From the NCBI GenBank assembly GCA_004295565.1, contig AP019416.1:1674001-1738000 (forward strand): a stretch of 64,000 bases of DNA, given 5' to 3'. The first letter of the stretch is position 1. The number at the start of each line of letters is the position of its first letter. The position numbers and the translations under genes were made by a program. Source of the stretch: Vreelandella olivaria (GTDB lineage: Bacteria; Pseudomonadota; Gammaproteobacteria; Pseudomonadales; Halomonadaceae). This document shows, in pieces, positions 9,304 through 18,389 of this stretch. Below the pieces are notes generated by a model. It saw nothing but the letters and a program-made list of their open reading frames with translations. It made no database searches and had not been told where the DNA came from.

Positions 9304-10576
9304 TCACCAGAACAGCGTGAGCGGCCACAGGGTGATGGCTGGAAAGGCAATGACCAGCAGCATCACCAGGAGGTTAGCGAGCAGAAACGGCAGGGCGCCG
9401 CGGAAAATACGCCCAATCGAGAGGCCGGTGATGGAGGAGCAGACGTTCAGGCACATGCCCACCGGCGGCGTGACCAAGCCAATCGCCAGGCCACTGATCA
9501 ACAGCACACCAAACTGCACGGGTGAAATATTGGCCAGGGCAAGCACCGGCAGCACCACCGGGGTAATCAGCAAAATCGCGGGGTTACATCAATAAAGGTG
9601 CCGATCAGTAGCACGGCAGCTGCAATCACCAGCAGGAGCAATATCGGGGTAAGCTCCAGCCCGCCTAAAAAGCCTGCCAACAGCTGGGGAATCTGCTCCA
9701 TCGAGAGAATCCACACGTACAACTGACTCATGGCAATAATGATCATCACCGTTGCACTGGTCATGACGGCAGAGCGAAACAGTGCAGGCAGTTCACGCAG
9801 TTTGAGGCTTTTAAATACCACCAAGGCCAGAAACAGCGCATAGCCCACGCCTAACGCGGCAGACTCAGTGGCCGTAGCGACACCGCCGACCACAGCACCC
9901 ACTACAAACAGAGGAATTAATAGCGCGAGTACCGCACGCTGAATCACCTGGCGGCGCTGTTGCGGGTTTAATCCTGCGTGGGCACGGGGTAGCCTTGACG
10001 ACCGGCCATTAGCGCAATGATGCCCATCATCAGCAGGCCAATGAGTAGACCGGGCACGAGGCTCGCCATAAACATGGTGCCGATAGACTGCTGCGAGGTA
10101 ACGGCGTAGATCACCATAGGCACACTGGGAGGAATGATCATGCCCATGGTGGAAGAGGCCACGGTAATGCCGCTGGCGGTTTCGACGCTGTATCCCTTAC
10201 GTGCCATCTCCGGAATCATGGCGGAGCCCACCGAAGCCGTATCCGACACTGAAGAGCCCGAGATGCCGCCAAAGATCATTGATGTCGAGATATTGACGTG
10301 CCCCAGCCCACCTGGAAAACGGCCTACCAACATCAAACAGAAGTCGATCAAGCGCGCGGTAATGCCTGAGGCGTTCATCACCAGCCCCATCAAGATGAAT
10401 AGCGGCAGGGCAATCATGGTGTACAGATCCATACCGGACAGTACCCGCTGGGGCAGCACGCCAATCAAGCCTGGCTGCATGATCAAGAAGTAGACCAGCC
10501 CCGAAAGCCCTAGGGAATAGGCGATGGGCACCCCAATCAACAGCAGCACCATCAAGCTAACAAGCAGTAAAATCAT
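9304..10576 (-). CDS. dctM: TRAP transporter large permease subunit (DctM type)
   Basis: The 12-helix large membrane subunit of a TRAP transporter, about 425 residues. The start at 10576 overlaps the stop of the small subunit (ATGA). Family features include the hydrophobic N terminus (MILLLVSLMVLLLIGVP), FGGISGSSVSDTASVGS, the IIPPSVPMVIYA segment, and the GLVTPPVGMCLNV motif near the C terminus. Frame breaks lie near 9968 and 9580. With the DctP and DctQ subunits it imports an organic acid using the sodium gradient; position next to kduI and kduD points to a hexuronate or deoxyuronate substrate. Confidence 0.9.
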
Positions 10577-11114
10577 GCCTGGCCCTCCTGCGCGTCTTCG
10601 CGTTGAGCGGAGGGGCGCTCTCCACCCACTAGCACCGCCAAGGAGAATAGAATGACCAGTAGCGCGCCAATGGGGACACTTATCTGCACTACCCAATTAG
10701 GCACATCCAGAACGGCGGAGCGGAAACGACCCACCTGCCCAATCCAGCTGATGCTGAGCCATGCCAAATAGCCATTGAATAGCATCACGAGACAGTGGCG
10801 TAAGCGGTTCAGCCAGACGGCTAGTGCCGTGGGCAGTGCATCCACAAGCACGCTGATACGGATATGCTCGCCGCGCAAAATGGCGACCGATGCCCCAGTG
10901 CGGTGGAATACACAAATAGAAAGCGCATCACCTCTTCAGCACCGGCAAAGCCAATGCTGAATACGTAGCGCAGTATCACCAGTGCCAAGCAGAGCAGGAA
11001 AACCGCCGCAATTAATGCGGCGATCAGATTTTCCAGCAGGCTAGCGAAGCGGCGCATTACCCGCATCAAGGCGGTATCTTCCGCCATCGGCTGCGCCAGT
11101 GGAGGTGGATTCAT
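10573..11114 (-). CDS. dctQ: TRAP transporter small permease subunit (DctQ type)
   Basis: A four-helix membrane subunit of about 180 residues that bridges the solute-binding protein and the large permease. The N-terminal half carries LLENLIAALIAAVFLLCLALVILRYVF, typical of DctQ. After a missing base near 10895 the rest reads GEHIRISVLVDALP, the family's conserved loop, and two more helices. Its start shares one base with the dctP stop (TAATG) and its stop overlaps the dctM start, so the three genes are translationally coupled. Confidence 0.88.
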
Positions 11115-12111
11115 TACTCCAGTACCTCGGCTTGATCGGTCAGTGCGAGCAGTTGCTCTAACTGCTCCTGGCTAAAGTCACCACGCTCAACAAAGTGCTC
11201 CCAGACAGGAACGACGGCATCTACAAAGCCCTGGCGGTGTTCGTCGGCGATGCCATTAATGCTCATGTGCTCGCCCAGTGTTTCGAGGTAGTTGGCTTCG
11301 GAAGCGAGCCAAATTTCGTTGGAGCGCGTCATCGTCTCCTGAGCAACATCGTCGACGATCATCTGCAGCTCTTCAGGTAGCTGGTCGTACCACTGGGCGC
11401 TGATAAAGAAGGGGTCAGGATGGATTTGCCAGTTCAGTAATGACATGTACTCCTGAGCTTCATGGAATTTCATATCGGCGATATTGGAGGGCGGGTTTTC
11501 TTGCCCATCGACCACGCCTGTGCGTAGCGCCATATAAGTCTCGGTGTAAGGCACTTGCTGGGGGGAGGCTCCCAACGCTTCAAATGCCCGCAGCGTGGGT
11601 GCCAGTGGCGGGGTGCGAATCTTCAAGCCACGCAGGTCATCCACTTGATTAACGGCGCGAACGTTATTGGTTAACTGGCGCATACCGCCGGCAACGCCGG
11701 TCACCGGTATATGCAGCTGGCTTTCACGTGCGCCTTCATTAATGGCCTGGCCAAGCTCGCCCTCCATAACGTCAATGGCTTGTTCCGGCGTGGTGAACAG
11801 GAACGGCATGGTATAGATCAGGTAGGCGGGGTTAGCTTGGGCAAACAAACCACCGCGATAGCCCTGAATAAGCCCCATCTGGACTTGCTGAAGTACGTCC
11901 TCCTCCTTCCCAGGGTGCCATTGAAATAGAGTTCGACGGCGATGCGCCCATCACTGCGCTCTTCAAGCGCTTCTTTGAAGTAGCGCATGGACTCAGAGCG
12001 CGGCGCCTCATCGGTTTGCGAATGAGCGTACTTGAAGGTGAAATCGGCAGCTTGAAGCGATGAGGTGAAGCCAATCGCGAGGCTGGCCATCATTAAGTGG
12101 GTTAGGCGCAT
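11114..12111 (-). CDS. dctP: TRAP transporter substrate-binding protein (DctP type)
   Basis: A periplasmic solute-binding protein of about 332 residues after one missing base near 11905 is restored. It begins with a Sec signal peptide, with likely cleavage after SSLQA and before ADFTFKYAHSQ. The family's central strand is visible as LRGLKIRTPPLAPTLRAFEALGASPQQVPYTE, whose arginine (KIRTP) binds the substrate carboxylate in TRAP proteins, followed by GVVDGQENPPSN. It is the first gene of the dctPQM-kduI-kduD-iclR run, directly downstream of a long palindrome. A DctP close to kdu genes suggests uronate uptake. Confidence 0.92.
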
Positions 12112-12180
12112 GGAAGGTTCTCCGTTTTATTGTGATGTTTTTGTTGCGATGCGATGTTTGTGATGCGACGGTTGCTTTCT

Positions 12181-12207
12181 CAAATATAAAATCCTTTTTT
12201 ATATTTG
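12181..12207. promoter_or_regulatory. Perfect 27-bp palindrome upstream of the TRAP/kdu operon
   Basis: CAAATATAAAA (12181-12191) and TTTTATATTTG (12197-12207) are perfect 11-base inverted arms with a 5-base spacer. It sits about 70 bases before the dctP ATG and probably overlaps the promoter. Candidate regulators are the IclR protein encoded at the operon end and the LacI protein upstream; the site does not resemble the LacI-type sites found at 15135 and 16213. Confidence 0.6.
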
Positions 12208-12405
12208 ATGTAAGGCCGCTTAACGTCATTCCTGTGTAGGTCAATGCTTGGGCTATGCGACATTGGTCGCGATGCGTATTTTCGGTGCAGAGAGGGTTAT
12301 AAGCGCACAGGGGCTATCGTCGGCAGGCACGGAAAACATGCCTGTCGAGAGCGGGCGTTGGAGAGTTGATTAGCGGCAGTTGATCAGTTAATCAAGCAAC
12401 CGTGA
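12208..12405. other. Intergenic region between the dctP promoter and the HAD gene end
   Basis: The only structure seen is a 9-bp stem: CGGCAGGCA (12321-12329) pairing with TGCCTGTCG (12339-12347), one wobble, without a clear T tract. It may contribute to the end of the minus-strand kdgK-dehydrogenase-HAD transcript. No coding sequence was recognised. Confidence 0.35.
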
Positions 12406-13083
12406 TCAGACGTTTAGGCGCGCAATGGCGGCGGGAAGCTCACTGGCATGGTGGATACCAATCGCGCCCTTAGGTGTTACTTCCTCGTTGGGGAAGTGGT
12501 TGAGGTGAATGACGTGCATGCCCGCCGCCAGCCCAGCTTCCACACCCACCGCCGCATCATCAATCACGACACACGCTTGTGGTGCGTAACCCATGGCGGC
12601 AGCCGCCTTGCGATACAGCTCGGGGTCGGGTTTCCAGACGTTGAGGGTATAGGCGCTGAAGAGCCTGTCGGCAAAATGGTGGCCTAGCTCAGTGCTTTCC
12701 AGGGCGCAGCGAATTTTGCGCTCGGGGCCATTGGATACCACGGCCTTGGGGTGGCTGCTTAATTCTTCCAGTGCGGCGGTCATGCCAGGGATGGTCACTA
12801 GCTCGGCGCGCATACGGGCTTCCATGCGCGCCCGCATACCTGCCTCAAGCTGGGGAAAGGCGTCTTCTGCCAACGCCTGGAAGCGCTTTTCCAGCGTTTG
12901 GACGATCGTCTGGAAACGTACCCCGCGAAACTCATCCATATATTGCCGTGCTGAGAAAGGTAAACCGAATTCGGGCAGAATATCGCCCATCACCTCGGCA
13001 AGCAGTATTTCGCTATCCACCAGGGTGCCATCGCAGTCAAACAGTAGGCAGAGAGGTGTGGTCGTATTCAGCGCAGAATTCAT
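12406..13083 (-). CDS. HAD-superfamily phosphatase (beta-phosphoglucomutase / YieH-like)
   Basis: An intact 225-residue HAD hydrolase, subfamily IA. Motif I is FDCDGTLVDSE with the nucleophile aspartate. Motif II is the serine of AVVSNGPERK, motif III the lysine of VWKPDPELY, and motif IV CVVIDDAAVGVEAG. The helical cap between residues 20 and 90 fits small sugar-phosphate or phosphogluconate phosphatases. Its start overlaps the stop of the preceding dehydrogenase (ATGA). In this locus it may dephosphorylate a sugar-acid phosphate; the substrate cannot be read from sequence. Confidence 0.85.
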   Translation of the reverse strand: MNSALNTTTPLCLLFDCDGTLVDSEILLAEVMGDILPEFGLPFSARQYMDEFRGVRFQTIVQTLEKRFQALAEDAFPQLEAGMRARMEARMRAELVTIPGMTAALEELSSHPKAVVSNGPERKIRCALESTELGHHFADRLFSAYTLNVWKPDPELYRKAAAAMGYAPQACVVIDDAAVGVEAGLAAGMHVIHLNHFPNEEVTPKGAIGIHHASELPAAIARLNV

Positions 13084-14053
13084 GGATAGACTTCCTCGTT
13101 GACTAGGCTAATCGGCCGTTCACCCTGAAGCGCCAGGCGGATATTGTCCACCGCCCGTTGGGCCATGGCGTCACGGGTTTCATGGGTGGCAGAGCCGATA
13201 TGGGGCAGGGCGACCACATTGGCCATCCTTGGCAGCGGTGATGAGGCAGGCAGTGGCTCCTGCTCAAAGACATCCAGACCGGCGGCGTGAATAACGCCGT
13301 TCTCAAGGGCGTGTATTAAGGCGCGCTCATCGACCACTTTGCCGCGTGCGATATTGATGAAAATGCCCGTTGGCTTCATTTGCGCGAACTCCTGGGTGCC
13401 GATCAGGTGTTCGGTCTCGGCAGTTAGCGGCACCGTGACACAGACAAAATCGGCCTCGGCCAACAGCTCGTTGAGTTCGCGGCGCTGCGCGCAAAGTTCA
13501 CTCTCTAAATCGGGCTTGGGTGAAGCATTGGAGTAGAGCACCCGCATGCCAAAGCCCAGGGCCCCGCGCCTGGCAACGGCTTGGCCAATACGGCCAAATC
13601 CCACCATGCCCAGGGTTTTGCCATGTATATCGCTGCCAAACAGCGCCGGGCCAATACTCGCCTGCCACTTATCTGCTTTGACCCACTCGGCTAATTCAAC
13701 CACCCGGCGCGCGGTGGCCATAATGAGTGCAAAACCGGTGTCGGCGGTGGTTTCGGTCAGCACATCCGGCGTATTGCACAGCATAATGCTGCGCTTGGTC
13801 AGTTCATCAACCGGGATGTTGTCGTAGCCAACCGAGATGGTGGCAATGACGCTCAGGTTGGGCGCTGCGTCCAGCAATTGGGGGGTAATCGCCAGGCCGG
13901 AGCCAATAATGCCGTGTGCCTCCGCTAATAGAGCGCGATTTTCAGGGGCATCAAGGGCGGTAGTTTTCGGCAGTACAGCCACTTCAAACAGATCGCGAAG
14001 CTCAGCCAACTGAGCATCGCTGAGGCGTCCTTGAACCACGAGGCGTTTTTCAT
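13080..14053 (-). CDS. D-isomer-specific 2-hydroxyacid dehydrogenase (GhrB/2-ketogluconate reductase-like)
   Basis: A cytoplasmic NAD(P)H-dependent reductase of about 324 residues. The true start is probably ATG at 14053 with AGGAG upstream. One A is missing in the run at 14046-14050, so MKKRLVVQGRLSDAQ is split, and the open frame now begins at a GTG at 14039. Features are ISVGYDNIPVD, the nucleotide-binding GMVGFGRIGQAVARR, the catalytic arginine in NIARGKVVDE, the glutamate of LDVFEQEP and the histidine of PHIGSAT. It lies between kdgK and the HAD gene on the same strand. Likely substrates are glyoxylate, hydroxypyruvate or 2-keto-gluconate. Confidence 0.87.
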
Positions 14054-14115
14054 TGTTATCTCCTTAGTGAAAACCTGCTTTCGAGAACCTGTTTATCAGA
14101 ACACGGCTTGGTGCA

Positions 14116-15098
14116 TTAGACGTTAGGCAGCTCTGCTTCAAGCGCTTGGAGTTGCGCTCGGTTAGGCAAGCCTTCCATATCTCCCACTACCTGGATAGCC
14201 TGGGCACCAATTAAGTTGCCGCGTTGGGCTGCCTGGCGAGCCGTGCCTCCGTCCAGCAGCGCACTGATGACACCGACGGCAAAACCATCGCCTGCGCCTA
14301 CGGTATCCACCACCTCCGCTACCCGGCAGCCAGGTACGGTAAAGCTCTCCTCTTGGCCGTCCAGGTTGCCACGATAATAGCTGCCTTCCGGGCCTAGTTT
14401 GATAATCACCGCTGAAGCACCTTGATCCAGATAGTAGCCTGCTATGTCGTAAGGCGTCTTCTGCCCGGTGAGAAGCTGACCCTCGGAAAGCCCAGGCAAC
14501 ACCCAATCTGCGCGGCCGGCGAGTTCATTGAGGGTCGAGCGCATAACGCTTTCGCTAGGCCAGAGTGACGGCCGTAAATTGGGGTCGAATGAAATAGTCG
14601 CGCCCTGGGCGCGGGCCTGTTCCATCAAGTGATGGCTAAGCTGGCAGGCGCTCTCAGATAACGCCGGGGTAATGCCCGTCGCGTGAAGGTGGTTCAGCGC
14701 CTGAAAGTCGACACTTTGGGCATCGTCAATAGTGAGATGGCTGGCGGCACTGCCACGTCTGAAATATTCGACTCGCGGGTCGGCGCCGTTCTGGGCACGC
14801 TCTTTAAAGAGCAGCCCGGTGGGGTGCTGTGAGTCGGCCTGAATATAGCGGTCATCGATACCTTCCGCCGTTAAAGCCGCCTGAATAAACTCGCCGAAGC
14901 TATCGGTTCCCACTCGGCTTAACCAGCCGACGTGAAAACCAGCCTTGAGAGGCCGATGGCGACATTGTTATCGGCACCGGCCAGGCGACGGTGGAAATGC
15001 TCGATACCGGATAAATCGCCCAGCGTATCAGCGACAAACATGGCCATGGCTTCGCCAAAGGTAAGCACTTTTGGCGGGTTAGAGAGTGTGTGAGGCAT
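14116..15098 (-). CDS. kdgK: 2-dehydro-3-deoxygluconokinase (PfkB family)
   Basis: A ribokinase-family sugar kinase that phosphorylates 2-keto-3-deoxygluconate at position 6, feeding the Entner-Doudoroff aldolase. Restoring one base near 14925 gives 327 residues. The N terminus reads VLTFGEAMAMF, and RLAGADNNVAIGLSRLG is the first PfkB signature. The second signature, DTVGAGDGFAVG, carries the catalytic aspartate. It is transcribed away from the LacI gene, with a LacI-type operator 37 bases before its ATG. KduI, KduD and KdgK together take unsaturated uronates to 2-keto-3-deoxy-6-phosphogluconate; the aldolase is not in the window. Confidence 0.9.
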
Positions 15099-15134
15099 GG
15101 TCAATAATCTCTTTGAGTTGTTTATTTTCATTTA

Positions 15135-15150
15135 ATGGGAACGATACCAT
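15135..15150. promoter_or_regulatory. LacI-type operator in front of kdgK
   Basis: ATGGGAACGATACCAT is a 16-bp imperfect palindrome centred on CG. It matches 14 of 16 bases of the reverse complement of the site upstream of the LacI gene at 16213-16228. A central CG is standard for LacI-family sites. Confidence 0.7.
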
Positions 15151-15183
15151 TTTTGAGGCCCTTTTTAGTACCCCCTTGGAAAA

Positions 15184-16197
15184 TTAGAGGTGAGTAGAAC
15201 CCCGTTCAATCAGGGTAGGTGAAAAACTCAGCGCTGTTGGCATTGAAGATGCGTGGGGCGCAATGCGATGCATCAAGCATTGAACAGCCGTTTTGCCAAT
15301 GGTGTCGGTAGGTTGAGCAAGGGTGGTAATACCCGGAGGAACCAAGGCGCACCAATCGAGTTCATCAATCCCCATCAAGCCTACCGCGCCAAGCGGTAAG
15401 CCCAATTGCTGAAACAGGCGGGTCACTATTAGTGTGGCATTGCCGTTACCACATAAGACGGCACAAGCGGATGGTTGGTGGGTGGTTAAAAGCTGCTTAG
15501 CGCTTGAAGCGTTGCAGCGCTATCTGAATTAGCGAGCAGTGAGGTTGCGTATGCCAGCCCATGCTGCTCGGCAACGTGGTTAAAGCGGGCCAAGCGTTTT
15601 TGTCGCGTGCTTGACTGCTCGGGAGCTTCGCTGACATACAGTACGGCCTGGTAGCCTTGATCGGCTAAGTGTTCGAGCGCCATATCAATCGCCAGATGAT
15701 TATCGAGCCCGACCACTTCCGCCGCCACATGGTCGACTTCTCGATCTAGCAGCACGATAGGGGTTCCCTGGCTAATAAAGGTGTGCAACTGACGTTCGGG
15801 GCTGCCGGAGGCATTCACCACCAGCCCTTCCACTTGGTACGCACCAAGGAGGTCTAAGTGCTGGCGCTCCTGTTCCGGGTCATTGTCGGTATTACACACG
15901 ACCAGCGAGTAGCCGTATTGGCGGCATGCTTGCTCGACGCCGTGAGTGATGGCCACGGAAAAGGGGTTGCGAATATCGGCAACCAACATGCCGATCAATT
16001 TAGAGCGGCCCCCTTTTAGCCCGCGTGCCATTTGATTCGGCTGGTAGCCAAGGGTATCTGCCGCATGCGCGATTCGCGCCTGGAGAGGGCGAGAGCCGGT
16101 CTCGCTCTTCGCCAAAATAGCGCGATACGCTGGTTTTAGAGGCACCCGCGAGGCGGGCTACTTCAATAATGGTGGAACGGCGGGAGATCGAAGACAT
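15184..16197 (-). CDS. LacI family transcriptional regulator
   Basis: A repressor of about 337 residues with an N-terminal LacI helix-turn-helix (STIIEVARLAGASKTSVSRYF, residues 8-28, with hinge helix near QPNQMARGLKGG) and a periplasmic-binding-protein-like effector domain (IGMLVADIRNPF, VLLDREVD, GLMGIDELDW). Frame breaks lie near 16100 and 15485. It sits just upstream of kdgK on the same strand, and a 16-bp operator-like site lies 16 bases before its own ATG and another before kdgK. Autoregulation plus control of kdgK-dehydrogenase-HAD is the simplest reading. The inducer is probably a uronate intermediate, by context. Confidence 0.87.
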
Positions 16198-16212
16198 AAA
16201 CCACTTAAGGTA

Positions 16213-16228
16213 ATGGTATCGGTTCCAT
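16213..16228. promoter_or_regulatory. LacI-type operator in front of the LacI gene
   Basis: ATGGTATCGGTTCCAT lies 16 bases upstream of the repressor ATG. Its reverse complement matches the kdgK site at 15135-15150 at 14 of 16 positions, indicating one regulator for both. Confidence 0.7.
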
Positions 16229-16297
16229 TTTGAGCAATCCTATATGGCTTAGCAACGACTTTTGAGAATAGTTGTCGTTGAGCACGCTTAAGCCTCG

Positions 16298-17707
16298 CTA
16301 TGCTTTTTTCATGCTCACATTATAATCGCTTGGATTAACCGTGCCTTCTAGTCGACCAATCTGGTTAAAATCGTTACTAAACAGCACTGTATCGATGGAA
16401 GTGTCCTTAAAAGCCAAATTTTTAACAACGTCGACTTTGCAAGGCATGCCCTTTGCATCTACATCTACGATCCAGGCTAGAAAACCGTTTGAAAACCTAG
16501 CCAGGCTACCGATAGGGTAAAGACCAAAGTGCTGGATATACTCAACCAGCAATGACTTTTCATACGTTTCAGGGCGGCTGTTGACCCACCGGTAAGCATC
16601 CAGAGGTTGCTGTGGGTGCTGTCCATTGCGTTCATGTGTCAGTTTGTTGATTATTTTGATAACACTCATTAAACGCACAGTTTCTGATAACGCCTCGGCT
16701 TGAATTCCCTTGGGGTAGCCACTGCCATCGAGCCGTTCGTTTGCATTGAGGATAATGTCGCTGCACGTTGGGCTGGGTGTCCAGTCAAGATCTGACAGTT
16801 TTTTGCTAAGGGCATCTACATGCTGCTTGAGTATCTCCGCGTGTGACGGCGACATGTGGATTTTCAGTGAGGGCAACTGTTCACTAATGAGCAGTGGTTT
16901 GCCCATGGTATGAAGTAAGGCGCCCGCTACTGCTTCCCGCGTTTTGTAGGCGTAGGGGTCGCGGCTAATCAGCATCATGGCGAGTTGGCTGCCCACTTGA
17001 ATGGCGTGGCGTACCCACTCCGGCTCATCGTGCAAATACGTCAGGGCATACTGTAGGGCTTTGCGGTCATGGTTGACCATATACAGGATGCTATCCGCAC
17101 ACTCATATAAAATTTCTGCTGAAAATAAATGTTTATTTTTATAAACATCAACATGATTTGGAGCTGCTGGGCTATTTCGAGGACGCCTCTCAGTAAGGGG
17201 GGTATGTTGCGTACTGACTAGCTGGTCATGCTCTTCTTGACGCTGCATTTTTTTCTCTTTCGCATCGGCTATAAACAGTTTTGATCTTGCCCGCGCGTTA
17301 TGTTGAGTGCCCGAGCGTAAAGCGGCCTCGAATTCAGCTTCAGCAACGTAATGGAATAGCGTTTCCGTGGAGGTGGGACTCATATCGATGAACTCTATGC
17401 CAACGGCGGCATGGCCATGATTGCCAAAAGGGCGCATATGACGTATGCGCCCTTGGGTATTAAATGCCTCGCCATTTGGAAATTTTAGCGTTACGCCTGG
17501 AAGTATCTGATCGACAGAAAGCGCAATGCTGTCTTCGAGACGCACATCCACCATACAGCCGCCCACTGAAAGGTTGCGCACTTTACCTTCTATATTAAGT
17601 TCGTGGGCAAACACTTCCAGGTAAACGCGAGCCTGCATGCCAAGGACAAAAGGGACTCTTAACGCACCACGGTTATCGGAGGAAAAGATCGAGTGGGGAG
17701 TTGGCAC
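16298..17707 (-). CDS. PilZ domain plus degenerate HD-GYP domain protein
   Basis: A 469-residue protein with an N-terminal PilZ domain (about residues 10-125). The two c-di-GMP-binding motifs look intact: R13-xxx-R17 and N45-x-S47-x-x-G50. A charged linker follows, then an HD-GYP-like domain (about 195-440). Its signature residues are altered: HTMGK (266-270) replaces the metal-binding HDxGK, and NERLDGSGYP (323-332) follows AN where two histidines are expected. The fold markers DGSGYP remain. It therefore probably binds c-di-GMP without hydrolysing it. The start is GTG at 17707, one base after the stop of the small upstream gene, with no strong ribosome site, so translational coupling is likely. 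The region is more AT-rich than its neighbours. Confidence 0.8.
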   Translation of the reverse strand: MPTPHSIFSSDNRGALRVPFVLGMQARVYLEVFAHELNIEGKVRNLSVGGCMVDVRLEDSIALSVDQILPGVTLKFPNGEAFNTQGRIRHMRPFGNHGHAAVGIEFIDMSPTSTETLFHYVAEAEFEAALRSGTQHNARARSKLFIADAKEKKMQRQEEHDQLVSTQHTPLTERRPRNSPAAPNHVDVYKNKHLFSAEILYECADSILYMVNHDRKALQYALTYLHDEPEWVRHAIQVGSQLAMMLISRDPYAYKTREAVAGALLHTMGKPLLISEQLPSLKIHMSPSHAEILKQHVDALSKKLSDLDWTPSPTCSDIILNANERLDGSGYPKGIQAEALSETVRLMSVIKIINKLTHERNGQHPQQPLDAYRWVNSRPETYEKSLLVEYIQHFGLYPIGSLARFSNGFLAWIVDVDAKGMPCKVDVVKNLAFKDTSIDTVLFSNDFNQIGRLEGTVNPSDYNVSMKKA

Positions 17708-17708
17708 G

Positions 17709-18026
17709 TTAGGTGGTAAGTGTGGGGTCTATTTGAATAATATGAGCAGGAACGTGCTCGATATTATAAATTTCTTCAGCATCATGCCCATGCCGTGAAG
17801 CTTCTATATCAAACGATATGGTGTCGTTATTTAGGTAAGGAGACAGCGAAAGACCCGCGTACTTTATCTCTAACGTGATTTTTCTATTATCGGGCTCAAC
17901 TTTAATAGCTGTCGCCGCTATGGATTGGGCAGCTTCCTTAGAAAAAATCGTAATGGTGTGGTCTTTATCGAACAACGATTTCATTATTTGGCTGGTAGTA
18001 TTTTGAATAGCTGTATCGATAAGCAT
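17709..18026 (-). CDS. Small protein of unknown function coupled to the PilZ/HD-GYP gene
   Basis: An intact 105-residue soluble protein that I do not recognise. It has no signal peptide or membrane helix. The central part alternates hydrophobic and charged residues (RKITLEIKYAGLSLSPYL, ISFDIEAS, IYNIEHVPAHIIQID), suggesting a beta-rich fold, possibly a YcgR-N-like or PilZ-partner domain; that is speculation. The stop codon is one base from the GTG of the PilZ/HD-GYP gene, so the two are almost certainly translated together and may act together. Confidence 0.65.
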   Translation of the reverse strand: MLIDTAIQNTTSQIMKSLFDKDHTITIFSKEAAQSIAATAIKVEPDNRKITLEIKYAGLSLSPYLNNDTISFDIEASRHGHDAEEIYNIEHVPAHIIQIDPTLTT

Positions 18027-18389
18027 GCAAATTCCACCCTTTGTATTGTTTTTGTAAAGTTAGGTGACTTTAATTGTCTTTTTTTAATCAGCCCCTGTCG
18101 GAAATATTAATGAGATACCTGCTAATAAACTTTTAGTTGATTAGCTAGTATTCCGAAAGCATTTGCAAATCTATATCAATATATTTTGTTTATCAATAAT
18201 CGTTTTTGATAGTTTTTGTTCTTTGTGTGGGTTGGAATGACACCCGCCAGGGTGACATTGAAAGCCAGTTTCAAGCAAATAAGGTAACTACCCGCCTTAA
18301 ATGTTGGTACGACAGCGCATATGCTGGAGTGCTGATGGAAGCGATATGCATGCTCTCTGCTAGGTTGAGAAAAATATGAGGCTACTATC
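18027..18389. other. AT-rich intergenic region, divergent promoters
   Basis: These 363 bases separate the minus-strand PilZ pair from the plus-strand amidase. The left two thirds are strikingly AT-rich compared with the rest of the window. A short hairpin CACCC-GCCA-GGGTG (18241-18254) is visible, and a GAGG site (about 18376) precedes the amidase ATG. No gene or RNA was recognised. Confidence 0.5.
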
